From positions 1 through 52,904 of the forward strand of contig JAIQFQ010000026.1 of the NCBI GenBank assembly GCA_020073245.1: DNA of 52,904 nucleotides, in the 5' to 3' direction. This stretch comes from Terriglobia bacterium. Its GTDB lineage: Bacteria > Acidobacteriota > Thermoanaerobaculia > Thermoanaerobaculales > Thermoanaerobaculaceae. A program made the position numbers and the translations under genes. The notes beneath the pieces are model-generated. The model saw only the letters and a program-made list of their open reading frames with translations. It searched no databases and was not told the origin of the DNA. Of the stretch, positions 24,730 to 33,723 are shown piece by piece. The first letter of the stretch is position 1; each line of letters begins with the position of its first letter.

Positions 24730-26034
24730 TCAGGCCTCGAGGAGTTCGCCCTTACCCTGGGCGCGGACGCCGGCCTCCATCGCGGCGAGGAAGCGCGAGC
24801 GCAAGGCGTCGCTCATCAGGGCGCGCTTGACCGGCGGGAGGCGGAGGAAGGCGCCGAGGATCGCGCGCATCGCGCCCTGCGTCCGGCTGCCGGGGTCGTC
24901 GAAGAGCTGGTTCTGCAGCGTGCCGCGCTCCAGGCACTGGAGGATGACGCGCTGGAACGTCGTCTCCGGGTGGAGGACGCGCTGCGGCCGGCTCTTCAGG
25001 CGCATCGCGCGAGAGGCGCACTTGAGCGCGCACACGCCGCACCCCAGGCACACCGCCTCGTCGACGCGCGGCTTCTTGGCCCTCGGGGTGGGTCCTCCGC
25101 CGTCCGCGACCATCTCGATCGCCTCGATCGGGCACGCCTTGGCGCACTTGCCGCACCCCGTGCACGCCTCGGAGTCCGAGCGCGCGATGAACGACGACGT
25201 CGTGAGGATGTTCGTGTACCCGAGCCGGCTGACCGCCCGGAGGACGTTGCAGCAGCAGCCGCAGCACTGGCACACGAACGTGACACCTGCTTGAGTGTTG
25301 TCCGCGCAGAACACGAGGCCGCGCTCGCGCGAGCGGGCGAAGTTGTCGCGCATCTCCTCCTTCGGGACCTCGCGCGCGAGGTCGTGGCGGATCAGGTAGT
25401 CGGCGGCGATCCCGAACGACGAGCACACGTCGAGCGGGCCGTCGCACCCGCGCGTGCCGACGTGCTCCTTCTCGTGCCGGCACGAGCACACCCCGAGCGC
25501 GAAGCGCTCCGCGCCGTCGAGGATCCAGGACGCCTTCTCGTAGTCGAGCACCTCGACGTGGTCGCCGATCGCCTCCTCGTGCGGCACGACCCGCTCGATG
25601 AAGACGCGCTTGCCGCCCTCCGAGTTGGCGGCGAACGGCGCGCCGTCCTCGAGGTACTCGCTGAACAGCCTCGCCATGAGCGCCGAGTCCACGTCGGGCC
25701 CGGTCCGCATCATCGTGAACTCGAACAGGCCGACGAACAGCGGGCTCGGCATGTACCAGGTGGTGTCACCGAGGACGAAGTCCACGACCAGCCCCTTGTC
25801 GCCCATCCCGTCGAGGAGCCTCCGGAGCTTCGCCTCCTCGATCCCGGTAACGCCGGCGATGCGTGCGAACGGCGCGAGCGAGTACGGCATCCGGACGAAG
25901 AGGTCGGCCTCGTCCTCGGAGAACAGCTCCTTGACGATCCTGTGGAGGGTGTCGTTCCAAGGAGCCCTGGCAGTGAGGCCGTCGAGCTTGCGGCCGACCT
26001 GGCGGTAAACGTCCTTCCCGACGAGGTGACCCAT
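24730..26034 (-). CDS. Cysteine-rich 4Fe-4S dicluster protein, upstream of the hydrogenase operon
   Basis: 434 aa, soluble. The N-terminal half contains a winged-helix-like stretch and a Cys/His motif (CSCRHEKEH, then CD-P-D-C) near residues 183-206. Next comes an unusual cysteine cluster (CQCCGCCC), then two ferredoxin-type [4Fe-4S] motifs (CTGCGKCAKACP and CLGCGVCALKC). A C-terminal helical tail follows. The family occurs near hydrogenases and other anaerobic redox enzymes, but its reaction is not established as far as I know; electron transfer to or from HydABC is plausible. The gene is on the same strand 232 bases upstream of the response regulator and probably has its own transcript. GGGAGA precedes the ATG. 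Confidence 0.85.
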   Translation of the reverse strand: MGHLVGKDVYRQVGRKLDGLTARAPWNDTLHRIVKELFSEDEADLFVRMPYSLAPFARIAGVTGIEEAKLRRLLDGMGDKGLVVDFVLGDTTWYMPSPLFVGLFEFTMMRTGPDVDSALMARLFSEYLEDGAPFAANSEGGKRVFIERVVPHEEAIGDHVEVLDYEKASWILDGAERFALGVCSCRHEKEHVGTRGCDGPLDVCSSFGIAADYLIRHDLAREVPKEEMRDNFARSRERGLVFCADNTQAGVTFVCQCCGCCCNVLRAVSRLGYTNILTTSSFIARSDSEACTGCGKCAKACPIEAIEMVADGGGPTPRAKKPRVDEAVCLGCGVCALKCASRAMRLKSRPQRVLHPETTFQRVILQCLERGTLQNQLFDDPGSRTQGAMRAILGAFLRLPPVKRALMSDALRSRFLAAMEAGVRAQGKGELLEA

Positions 26035-26126
26035 TTGAGCGCTTCTCCCGTAACTTCAGTCTCGTTCCATGGGGGAACCGTGTCAAGCGCCTCCTATCCG
26101 CGACCACCGGCTCGTATGATGACGGC

Positions 26127-26280
26127 ATGCAGGGGCACCGGCCGGTCGGGCCACCAGAACGCGCCGTGCCCACGGTGGGGACGGCGGCGGAGCTCGTCGC
26201 GTTCTCCGGGCTGCTCGTGTCGTACATCTGGCTGTGGAAGGGATCGTTCCCGGGGAACCGCGCGCTCGTCGCGGCGTTCG
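26127..26280 (+). pseudogene. Possible 5' fragment of a membrane protein gene
   Basis: An ATG-initiated frame encodes about 50 residues with two hydrophobic stretches (LVAFSGLLVSYIWLW and ALVAAFAIVAG) like the start of a polytopic membrane protein. It then runs into the 3' end of the opposite-strand methyltransferase gene and stops at 26324 without further membrane sequence. It could be a remnant cut when the two genes were joined, or chance; no homologue can be named with confidence. Confidence 0.35.
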
Positions 26281-27357
26281 CTATCGTGGCCGGCGCAGGA
26301 CGATCAGATCCTGATGTCCGTTGAGGCCCCGCTCGACGTAGTCGAGAACCTCGAAGTGCGGTGAACAGGCGTGGAGGGTGTAGGCCTGGGATTGAAAGGT
26401 GGTCCGGTAGTAGCCACGCCGGGCGACATGTCCGAGTCGGCCGTCGGCGGACGAGTCGTCGATCCCCGAAAGGTGGGTGGGGCGGGTTGCCAGCCACGCC
26501 AGCCACCGCCACACCGAGAGCAGGGCGTTGCCGGGGGAGCCGAGACGCCCCAGCTGGAACGCGTACTCCCCGTGCGTCGACGCGATGAAAACGCCGCCCG
26601 GCGCGAGGATGCGCCGCATCTCCGCCAGCCAGAGGGTCTGGTCCGCCCTCCCGAGGTGCGTCAGCACCGAGCAGGCGACGACGACGTCCATGCTCCCGGC
26701 CTCGAACGGGGTCGGCGGTGCCGGACGGATCGCGACGAACTCGCCCCGGAGGCTCCGGCGGCACCAGTCGATTGCCTCCTCGTCGATATCACAGCCGACG
26801 AGTTCGGCATCGGGCCAGCGGGTCGCGAAGTGCCGCGCCACGCGCCCGCAGCCACACCCCCAGTCGAGAATCCGTCCCCTCGCGGCAACGCCGAAACGCG
26901 ACAGCTGGTCCGTGAGGTCAGTGAACATCCTGAGCCCCTGCATGCGGAAGGCGGCTCCGTGAAACCCGGTGGCCCGCTCGGTGAGATGCTTCGGAGGCAG
27001 CGGCAACAGGCTCTCCTCTTCGGAAGGGAGCACGCAGCTGAGCCTCGCCCGCGGCCCTTCGGCGCTGCGGCCGATCAGGTCGAGGCGCGCCGGCCGTTCC
27101 CGGGCCAGCGGCGTGGTAAAGGCGAAACCCAGGGGGCTGCCGCTTCCTGCCCGGCGGAACGCCCTCTTCACGTCATCGCGTTGGACGGGCCGCGCGAACC
27201 CCACCGGCCGTCCGTCCAGGCGGACCTCGACGGACGTCAGCGTGCAGCCGGGCTGGAACAGCCAACCATGGACCGAGAGCACATCCCCGGCGACCGTGAG
27301 ATCGTCCAGGCTCCCCGGTGCCGACGGCAAGCGGAGCAGCTCGGCTGACTCGTCCAT
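26281..27357 (-). CDS. Class I SAM-dependent methyltransferase with N-terminal beta-sandwich domain
   Basis: 358 aa from ATG 27357, preceded by GGAGG at five bases; a longer upstream frame is not coding. Residues about 18-100 (VHGWLFQPGC..EVRLDGRPVG..GFAFTTPL) resemble the small beta-sandwich found next to glycosyltransferases and methyltransferases of surface polysaccharide clusters. The Rossmann methyltransferase domain has SAM motif I (ILDWGCGCGRVARHF, about 163-177), an acidic post-I residue (GCDID) and motif IV (VVVACSVLTHL). The substrate is unknown. It lies 128 bases after hydE on the same strand, but no role in H-cluster assembly is indicated. Confidence 0.85.
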   Translation of the reverse strand: MDESAELLRLPSAPGSLDDLTVAGDVLSVHGWLFQPGCTLTSVEVRLDGRPVGFARPVQRDDVKRAFRRAGSGSPLGFAFTTPLARERPARLDLIGRSAEGPRARLSCVLPSEEESLLPLPPKHLTERATGFHGAAFRMQGLRMFTDLTDQLSRFGVAARGRILDWGCGCGRVARHFATRWPDAELVGCDIDEEAIDWCRRSLRGEFVAIRPAPPTPFEAGSMDVVVACSVLTHLGRADQTLWLAEMRRILAPGGVFIASTHGEYAFQLGRLGSPGNALLSVWRWLAWLATRPTHLSGIDDSSADGRLGHVARRGYYRTTFQSQAYTLHACSPHFEVLDYVERGLNGHQDLIVLRRPR

Positions 27358-27485
27358 CCCGACCTCCAGCTGCATCGCAGCCAGGCACCATCTTCTCATC
27401 TTGTGGATGTCGCCCCTCCAACCCTCCGGCCCTTGCGATCGGCGCCCAGGGGTCGGCCTCGACGAAGCGGAAGCGAGAACGAGCG

Positions 27486-28553
27486 TCAGCTGTGGCGGCG
27501 GCCGCCCGGGCCCTCGCCGACCGTGCGCCCCATCCCCTCGATGCGGCCGCTCAGACAGGTGCCGCACTGGGCTGCGGCCTCTCGGATGCAGGCCTTGTCC
27601 GGGTAGATCTCGTAGAGCGCCCTGTACTTCGTCGGAGTGAGGTTGGGCATGACCACGTTGGCGCCGCGCGCGAGGCCGAGCTCGCGGCCGTCCTTGAGGT
27701 TGAGGGTGGCGAGCGCGGTGGTGGAGGGAATGTTCGCGTCCGGGTCGACGAGGCGGGCGAGGGCGACGACCTTGTAGGTCATGAGCTCGGAGTTGGGGAC
27801 CTGCTCGCCTGGCGGCGCCTCCGGAAGCCCCCCGCGGCCGAGCGGGGTCGCCGGGTGCGGCAGGTACGGGCCGACGCCGATCATGTCCAGGTCCATCTCG
27901 GCGAAGGTCTTCAGGTCGTCCGCGAGCGACCCGTAGGTCTGCCCCGGGATGCCGATCATCACGCCGCTGCCGACCTCGTACCCCAGTTCGGCGAGGCGAC
28001 GGAGAATGGCGAACCTGGTGGAGCTCCGGCCCGGCAGTGAGGGATGGATGCGCTCGTAGAGCGCCGCGTCGGAGGTCTCGAAGCGGAGCAGGTAGCGATC
28101 GGCGCCCGCTTCGCGCCACGCCGCCAGGTCCTCGTCTGGCCGCTCGCCAAGCGAGAGCGTGACCGCGAGCGCGCTCTCGGTCTTGATGCGTCGAACGAGA
28201 TCCGTGAGCCACTCCCGGCCGATGCCGTAGTCCTCGCCGGCCTGCAGCACGACGGTGCCGTACGCGAGCGCAACCGCTTGCCTCACGCACTCCATGATCT
28301 CGTCGGGTGTCATGCGGTACCGGACGATCTCTCGGTTGTTGACGGATATCCCGCAGTAGGCGCAGCGGCGGACGCAGTGGTTCGAGATTTCCACCAAGCC
28401 ACGCAGGTGGACGGCGTCTCCGACGTGCTCCCGGCGCACCTCGTCCGCGCGCCGCCAAAGAGATCCGAGGGCCTCCGAGTCCTGCTCGACGAGCCATCGG
28501 ATGATCTCGTCCCGAGTCATCGGCCGGCGACGATCCTCCGTGGGTGGTCGCAT
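27486..28553 (-). CDS. hydE: [FeFe]-hydrogenase maturase HydE (radical SAM)
   Basis: 355 aa. The radical-SAM CxxxCxxC motif is NHCVRRCAYCGIS; downstream are LQAGEDYG, the conserved barrel strands and ALATLNLKDGRELGL. HydE builds the diiron azadithiolate precursor of the H-cluster from HydG-derived Fe(CO)2(CN)Cys species. ATG 28553 is favoured: GGTGAGG is six bases upstream and it starts seven bases after the hydF stop; an ATG at 28520 is possible. It closes the hydG-regulator-aspA-hydF-hydE series. Confidence 0.95.
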   Translation of the reverse strand: MRPPTEDRRRPMTRDEIIRWLVEQDSEALGSLWRRADEVRREHVGDAVHLRGLVEISNHCVRRCAYCGISVNNREIVRYRMTPDEIMECVRQAVALAYGTVVLQAGEDYGIGREWLTDLVRRIKTESALAVTLSLGERPDEDLAAWREAGADRYLLRFETSDAALYERIHPSLPGRSSTRFAILRRLAELGYEVGSGVMIGIPGQTYGSLADDLKTFAEMDLDMIGVGPYLPHPATPLGRGGLPEAPPGEQVPNSELMTYKVVALARLVDPDANIPSTTALATLNLKDGRELGLARGANVVMPNLTPTKYRALYEIYPDKACIREAAAQCGTCLSGRIEGMGRTVGEGPGGRRHS

Positions 28554-28560
28554 GCGTGCC

Positions 28561-29805
28561 TCACCGCCCGGCGGCGATGAGTTCCTTCCGGAAGACGTCG
28601 AGCGCGGCGGGGAACGGCTCGAGGGCGCGCTCGAAGATGCCGAGGGAGTACGCGATCGTAAGGCCGTAGTTGGTGATCGGCACCCCGGACTGCCGGCACC
28701 GGAGGATCCGCGAGAGCATCTCGCGCCGGTTGCCCATGCAGTTGCCGCAGTGGACGACGAGCGCGTACGGCGAGAGATCATCGGGGAAGTCGTGGCCCTG
28801 CACGGTGGCGAACTCGAGCTTGCACCCGGTGTACTGGACGAGCCAGCGCGGGATCTTGACGCGTCCGATGTCCTCGCCGATCGGGTGGTGGGTGCACGAC
28901 TCGGCGATCAGCACGGTGTCGCCCTTCGCGAGCCCCTCGATGGCGAGGGTGCCGCGCACCATCTCGGTGAGGTCGCCCTGGAAGCGGGCGAACAGGATCG
29001 AGAACGAGGTCAAGAGAACGTCGCGCGGCGTGTCCGCGACGACCTTCAGGAACGCCTGGGAGTCGGTCACGACCAGCTTCGGCGGGCGGTTCAGGCGCTC
29101 GAGTGCGGCCTTGAGCTCGCGCTCCTTGACGACCATGCAGAACGAGTCGGAGTCGAGCAGGTCGCGGATCGTCTGGACCTGCGGGAGGATGAGGCGGCCC
29201 TTCGGCGCCTCCTTGTCGATCGGGACGACGAGCACCACCAGCTCCCCGGGCCCGACGAGGTCGCCCGCGATCCGGCGGGCGTCGAAGTAGTCGGCCGGGG
29301 CCGCCGCCAGGAGAGCCACCCGCAGCTCGCCGAGTCCGACCCCCGTTGGCGCTACGGTGTGGACCGTCGCGACCTTCTCGGCGGCCAGGCGGGCAATGAG
29401 GCCCGAGTCCGGGGCGCCGAGATCCGATTTGTTGAACGCCACGATGATCGGAACCGAGCGGGCCCGCAGCTCGGCGACCAGCGAGTCCTCGAACGAGCCC
29501 CACGAGCCCGCCTCCGACACCAGCACGCCGAGGTCGGTGCGGTCGAGTATCTTCCGCGTCCTGGCGATGCGTTGGCGACCCAGCGCCCCGACGTCGTCGA
29601 TCCCGGCGGTGTCGATGAACACCACCGGCCCGAGCGGCAGCAGCTCCATCGGCTTCTCGACCGGATCGGTGGTCGTCCCTGGCGTCTCCGAGACGATGGA
29701 CACATCCTGCCGGGTGATGGCGTTCAGGAGGCTCGACTTGCCGACGTTGCGCCGGCCGAACAGCCCGATGTGGAGGCGCAGGTTTCGCGGTGCGGTCTGG
29801 GTCAC
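28561..29805 (-). CDS. hydF: [FeFe]-hydrogenase maturation GTPase HydF
   Basis: 414 aa. The N-terminal GTPase domain has P-loop GRRNVGKSS, G3 DTAGIDD and NKSD; a dimerisation domain follows; the C-terminal [4Fe-4S] domain has the HydF signature CTHHP and HCGNC. HydF is the scaffold on which the 2Fe subcluster is completed and handed to apo-HydA. The start is GTG 29805, whose last bases overlap the aspA stop (GTGA), so translation is coupled to aspA. Confidence 0.95.
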   Translation of the reverse strand: MTQTAPRNLRLHIGLFGRRNVGKSSLLNAITRQDVSIVSETPGTTTDPVEKPMELLPLGPVVFIDTAGIDDVGALGRQRIARTRKILDRTDLGVLVSEAGSWGSFEDSLVAELRARSVPIIVAFNKSDLGAPDSGLIARLAAEKVATVHTVAPTGVGLGELRVALLAAAPADYFDARRIAGDLVGPGELVVLVVPIDKEAPKGRLILPQVQTIRDLLDSDSFCMVVKERELKAALERLNRPPKLVVTDSQAFLKVVADTPRDVLLTSFSILFARFQGDLTEMVRGTLAIEGLAKGDTVLIAESCTHHPIGEDIGRVKIPRWLVQYTGCKLEFATVQGHDFPDDLSPYALVVHCGNCMGNRREMLSRILRCRQSGVPITNYGLTIAYSLGIFERALEPFPAALDVFRKELIAAGR

Positions 29806-31280
29806 GGTTGCACGCCAGACCAGGGAAAGCCGAGCCGGCAGACGGCCTCGGGGCTCGTCAGCTCGTCGAACTGCTCCGGCGTCACGAAGCCCCCGTCGAT
29901 GGCGGCCTCCTTGATGCTCAAACCGCGCTCGCGCGCATAGGCGAGGAGGTGGCTGGCACCCTCGTAGCCGAGGAGCGGGGCGAGGGCGGTGACCGTGGCG
30001 GTGGAGTTCTCGACCTGGCGCCGGCAGCGAGCCTCGTCGGCCTCGAGCCCGTTGACGCAGTGCTCGCGCAGCGTCCCGCAGGAGCGCGCGAGCAGGTCGC
30101 AGCTCTCGAGCAGGCAGTGCGCCACCAGGGGCAGGAACGGGTTGAGCTCGAGGGAGCCGGCCGCGACCGCCGCCGCGATCACCTGGTCGTGACCCATCAC
30201 GAGCGTCGCAGCCTGCGTGACGGCCTCCGGGATCACCGGGTTGACCTTGCCTGGCATGATCGAGGAGCCGGCCTGGCGGGGCGGCAGCCGGATCTCGCCG
30301 AGCCCGCCCTCGGGACCTGAGGAGAGGAGCCGGAGGTCGCCGCACACCTTCACGAGCGAGGTTGCGCACGCCTTCAGGATCCCGGAAACCTCCACGAAGA
30401 CATCGGCGTTCTGCGTCGCCTCGACGAGGTTCTCGGCGCGGGCGAAACCGACGCCGGTGATCTCGCGCAGCTCGTCGACGACCCGGAAGATGAACTCGCG
30501 CGGGGCGGCGAGGCCGGTGCCGATCGCCGTGCCACCGAGGTTGACGACGCGCAGGCGCTCCTCGCACTTGTAGATGCGCCAGCGGTCGCGGTTGAACGCC
30601 TCTGCGTACGCGCCCATCTCCCGCCCAAGGGTCGTGAGGACGGCGTCCTGCATCTCGGTGCGGCCGACCTTGACGACGTGGGCGAAGGCCTTCTCCGCCG
30701 CCTGAAACGCTTCCTGCAGCGCCAGCACCTCGCCCGCGAGTGCCTGGATCAGGCGAATCGCGGCGAGGCGCAGCGCCGTGGGGAACGTGTCGTTGGTGGA
30801 CTGGTGGAGGTTGATGTCGTCCAACGGCGACACGCGGTCGTACCGCCCGGGCGCGAGGCCGAGAAGAACGAGCGCGTGGTTCGCCAGCACCTCGTTGACG
30901 TTCATGTTGAGGGAGGTGCCGGCGCCGCCCTGGAGGGCGTCCACCACCACGTGCTCGGTCAACGCACCGTCGGCCATCTCCCGGCAAGCGTTCTCGATGG
31001 CGTCGGCCTTGGCGGCTTCGGGCCAGGCGCCGAGCCTGCGGTTGGTGCGGGCGCAGGCGAGCTTGACGGCGCCGTACGCCCGCACGAGCTCCGGGTGGAC
31101 CGGGCGGCCGGCGATCGGAAAGTTGTCGATCGAGCGGGCGGTGTGAACCCCCCAGAGCGCCCCGGCCGGCACGGCGACCTCGCCGAGCGCATCGCGTTCG
31201 ACGCGGGTGTCGGCCGCGTTTCCCGCGGTCACTGAGGCCGTGGGCCGGAGGCAGTCGCGGTTCGAAGGGCCGGAGTCCAC
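29802..31280 (-). CDS. aspA: Aspartate ammonia-lyase (AspA) within the hydrogenase maturation operon
   Basis: 492 aa from GTG 31280 (TGAGG five bases upstream, eight bases after the regulator stop); a GTG at 31232 giving 476 aa is the alternative. Catalyses L-aspartate to fumarate plus ammonia. The fumarase/aspartase signature GSSIMPGKVNP, the Thr/Ser substrate-binding motif QGGAGTSLNMNVNE, and HQSTNDTFPTA are intact. It sits between the TM1266-type regulator and hydF with overlap to hydF, so its expression is locked to maturation; it may supply ammonia for the azadithiolate bridge. Fumarase activity is less likely given the sequence but cannot be excluded. Confidence 0.9.
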   Translation of the reverse strand: MDSGPSNRDCLRPTASVTAGNAADTRVERDALGEVAVPAGALWGVHTARSIDNFPIAGRPVHPELVRAYGAVKLACARTNRRLGAWPEAAKADAIENACREMADGALTEHVVVDALQGGAGTSLNMNVNEVLANHALVLLGLAPGRYDRVSPLDDINLHQSTNDTFPTALRLAAIRLIQALAGEVLALQEAFQAAEKAFAHVVKVGRTEMQDAVLTTLGREMGAYAEAFNRDRWRIYKCEERLRVVNLGGTAIGTGLAAPREFIFRVVDELREITGVGFARAENLVEATQNADVFVEVSGILKACATSLVKVCGDLRLLSSGPEGGLGEIRLPPRQAGSSIMPGKVNPVIPEAVTQAATLVMGHDQVIAAAVAAGSLELNPFLPLVAHCLLESCDLLARSCGTLREHCVNGLEADEARCRRQVENSTATVTALAPLLGYEGASHLLAYARERGLSIKEAAIDGGFVTPEQFDELTSPEAVCRLGFPWSGVQP

Positions 31281-31287
31281 TGCAACC

Positions 31288-31545
31288 TCAGTGGGTAAAG
31301 ACCATGCGCTGCACCTCGACACCATCGATCGCGGCAAGCCGTTCCGCCATGCGGTCGAGCACCGGATCGTCGCCCGTCACGTCCAAAACGATCACGCCGC
31401 TCGGCGACGACCCATGCGGGCCGACATCGTGGAGGCCGAGACGGGTCTTGATGTGCTCGCCGAACTCCGTGAAGACCTCCTGGACCCGACTCGCGTGGGT
31501 GAGCCGGTTGGTGAGGTGCACCCCGAAGATCACGTGCCTGTCCAT
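31288..31545 (-). CDS. TM1266-type iron-only hydrogenase system putative regulator
   Basis: 85 aa from ATG 31545, with AGGAGG directly upstream. The sequence (VIFGVHLTNRLTHASRVQEVFTEF.., LGLHDVG.., GVIVLDVTGDD) matches the small ACT-like TM1266 family found almost only beside hydE/F/G. Its role is not established; the ACT-like fold suggests ligand-dependent regulation, and NikR-like behaviour has been proposed. It lies between hydG and aspA, eight bases before the latter. Confidence 0.88.
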   Translation of the reverse strand: MDRHVIFGVHLTNRLTHASRVQEVFTEFGEHIKTRLGLHDVGPHGSSPSGVIVLDVTGDDPVLDRMAERLAAIDGVEVQRMVFTH

Positions 31546-31613
31546 TCCGCCTCCTGCCAGTGAGCAGATGGCACCCGGACCGGGGACCCCCTTCGGACCA
31601 CCATCCGCCGTCC

Positions 31614-33011
31614 TCAACAATACACGTCCCGCTTGCCGTCCTTCACCAGCCGGATCATCTTCTCTGTCCTCGCCCGCAAGCCCGGCTCCATCGCCGCGAG
31701 GGCCCCCGCGATGGTGACCTCTCCAACCGATCTGGTCGCGGGCGAGGCGTAGTCCTGGAGGTACTCCTGGAACGTCGCGAGCGCGTTGGGGCTGCAGTGC
31801 TCCTTGATCTCACCCGGCTTCGCGAGGTCCATGAAGTCGCGGCCGGTGCGCCCCAGGCGGTAGCAGGCGGTGCAGAACGACGGCACGTACCCCAGCGCGG
31901 CGACGTCCCGGATCACCTCGTCCAGCGAGCGGTGGTCGCCGAGGCAGAACTGACCCGAGTCTTCGTTCTCCTCCTCCGAGTACCCGCCCGGGTTGGTGCG
32001 GCTGCCGGCCGAGATCTGCGAGACGCCCAGGGCGAACGTCTCGCGCCGGATGTCGGCGGTCTCGCGGGTCGACATGATGATTCCGGTGTAGGGGACCGCG
32101 AGGCGCAGGAGCGCCACGATCTTGCGGAAGTCGACGTCGGACACCGGGTGAGGGGGGTGGCTCGCCACGTCGGAGCCGGTCGCCGGCTCCATGCGGGGCA
32201 CCGAGATCGTGTGGGGGCCGACCCCGAAACGACCCTCGAGGTGCCTGATGTGCTGCATCAGCGCGAGGATCTCGAACCGCCAGTCGAAGAGGCCGAACAG
32301 GACCCCGATCCCGACGTCGTCGATGCCGGCCTCCATCGCGCGGTCGGGCGCAGTGACGCGCCAGTCGAAGTCGCGCTTCTTCCCTCCCAGGTGGACTTTT
32401 GCGTAGGTCTCCCGGTGGTACGTCTCCTGGAAGATCTGGTAGGTTCCGATCTGCTTGGCCTTCAGCCGGAGGAACTCGTCGAGGGTCAGCGGAGCGATGT
32501 TCACGTTCACGCGCCGGATCTCGCCCGGGCCCGACGCGGTACGGTAGACGGTGTCGATGGCGTTCAGGATGTAGTCGAACCCCTCGTGGGGGTACGACTC
32601 GCCCGCCACGACGAGGATCCGCTTGTGTCCCTCCTGGACCAGGTGCGTGACCTCGCGGGCGATCTCGTCCTGGCTGAGCGCTCGCCGCGTAAGCTCGCGG
32701 TTGCGCGCGCGGAACGCGCAGTAGACGCACTCGTTGGCGCACAGGTTCGAGATGTAGAGCGGCGCGAACAGCACCAGGCGGTTGCCGTAGATGTCCTCTT
32801 TGACGCGCTTCGCTGTGTGGAAGACCTCGCCGAGGAGCTGGGGGTCCGAGACCCCCATGAGGACGGCCAGGTCGGCGTCCGGCAGGCCGTTGAGCTCGAG
32901 AGCCCTGGCCAGGATCTCGCGGACGCGGGACGCGTCGTGGCGCCTGCCGGCCTCGATCGTTCCGGCGATCAGACCCCCGTCGATCCTCACGCCTTGTGCA
33001 ACGGTGCTCAT
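31614..33011 (-). CDS. hydG: [FeFe]-hydrogenase maturase HydG (radical SAM tyrosine lyase)
   Basis: 465 aa. The radical-SAM site is CANECVYCAF (CxxxCxxC) and the C-terminal auxiliary-cluster domain has SFCTACYR (CxxC). Splits tyrosine to p-cresol plus dehydroglycine, yielding CO and CN- bound to an Fe-Cys complex for the H-cluster. Length and motifs are those of full HydG rather than ThiH. A GCGAGG-type site precedes ATG 33011. It opens the minus-strand maturation series and follows rubrerythrin by 169 bases. Confidence 0.95.
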   Translation of the reverse strand: MSTVAQGVRIDGGLIAGTIEAGRRHDASRVREILARALELNGLPDADLAVLMGVSDPQLLGEVFHTAKRVKEDIYGNRLVLFAPLYISNLCANECVYCAFRARNRELTRRALSQDEIAREVTHLVQEGHKRILVVAGESYPHEGFDYILNAIDTVYRTASGPGEIRRVNVNIAPLTLDEFLRLKAKQIGTYQIFQETYHRETYAKVHLGGKKRDFDWRVTAPDRAMEAGIDDVGIGVLFGLFDWRFEILALMQHIRHLEGRFGVGPHTISVPRMEPATGSDVASHPPHPVSDVDFRKIVALLRLAVPYTGIIMSTRETADIRRETFALGVSQISAGSRTNPGGYSEEENEDSGQFCLGDHRSLDEVIRDVAALGYVPSFCTACYRLGRTGRDFMDLAKPGEIKEHCSPNALATFQEYLQDYASPATRSVGEVTIAGALAAMEPGLRARTEKMIRLVKDGKRDVYC

Positions 33012-33062
33012 GCTTGTGCCTCGCGTTTCTGGGTGGCGGCGTCAACGACGCGGCGCCGGAGG

Positions 33063-33097
33063 CTCCGGAAGGGGGATCACCCGGCTCCCTTCCGGAG
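33063..33097. terminator. 11-bp hairpin between rubrerythrin and hydG
   Basis: CTCCGGAAGGG / CCCTTCCGGAG with a 13-base loop in the 169-base gap. There is no T-tract on the minus strand, so it may only attenuate read-through from rubrerythrin into hydG. Confidence 0.45.
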
Positions 33098-33180
33098 CGG
33101 GATCGTAGCACTGCGGTCGCCGAACGGATGCGTTGCCGACGGACCGTCTCGGAGGTCGGCCGCGGCGTCGACGCGAGGCG

Positions 33181-33684
33181 CTACTTCACCTCGAAGAACT
33201 TGTCGCCTGCGACGCCGCAGATGTCGCACTTCTCGGGCGGCTTCTCGCCGATCACCGTGTTGCCGCAGACCGGGCAGACCCAGATGCGGTCCCCCTTGAG
33301 GTCCTTGCCTTGCTTGAACGCTTGGAGCGCGCCGGTGTAGAGGGCATGGTGGACCTTCTCGACCTCGAGGGCGTTCTTGAACGACGCGAGCGCGGCCTTG
33401 TTACCCTCTTTCTCGGCCTCGGCGACGAACACCGGGTACATCTCCTTGACCTCGTAGCCTTCGCCGGCAATGGCCGCCTTGAGGTTCTCCTCGGTGCTCT
33501 GAACTCCTCCCATCACCCTGAAGTGGGCGTGCGCGTGGACCGTCTCGGCCTCTGCTGCCGCCCGGAACAGCTTCGCGATCTGCTTGAGGCCGTCGGCCTC
33601 CGCCTTCTTGGCGAAGGCGAGGTACTTGCGATTGGCCTGGCTCTCGCCGGCGAACGCAGCTTTCAGGTTGTCGATCGTTGCCAT
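33181..33684 (-). CDS. rbr: Rubrerythrin
   Basis: 167 aa. The N-terminal four-helix ferritin-like domain has the diiron ligands (E in GESQANRKY, EAETVHAHAHF, EVEKVHHALY); the C-terminal rubredoxin-like domain has two CxxC knuckles (CPVCG and CDICG). It reduces H2O2 to water with electrons from NADH-linked or rubredoxin donors in anaerobes and microaerophiles. GGGGGAGG precedes the ATG. Lying just upstream of hydG on the same strand, it may protect the oxygen-sensitive maturation and [FeFe] enzymes. A CRP-like dyad lies 40 bases upstream. Confidence 0.95.
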   Translation of the reverse strand: MATIDNLKAAFAGESQANRKYLAFAKKAEADGLKQIAKLFRAAAEAETVHAHAHFRVMGGVQSTEENLKAAIAGEGYEVKEMYPVFVAEAEKEGNKAALASFKNALEVEKVHHALYTGALQAFKQGKDLKGDRIWVCPVCGNTVIGEKPPEKCDICGVAGDKFFEVK

Positions 33685-33723
33685 TCTTGAAACCTCCCCC
33701 CGGTCCGATTGGCCGGACTATCA

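Noticed and set aside
27358..28497. N-terminal extension of the methyltransferase frame into hydE
   Set aside because: The extension is antiparallel-frame shadow of hydE; a strong ribosome site sets the start at 27357.
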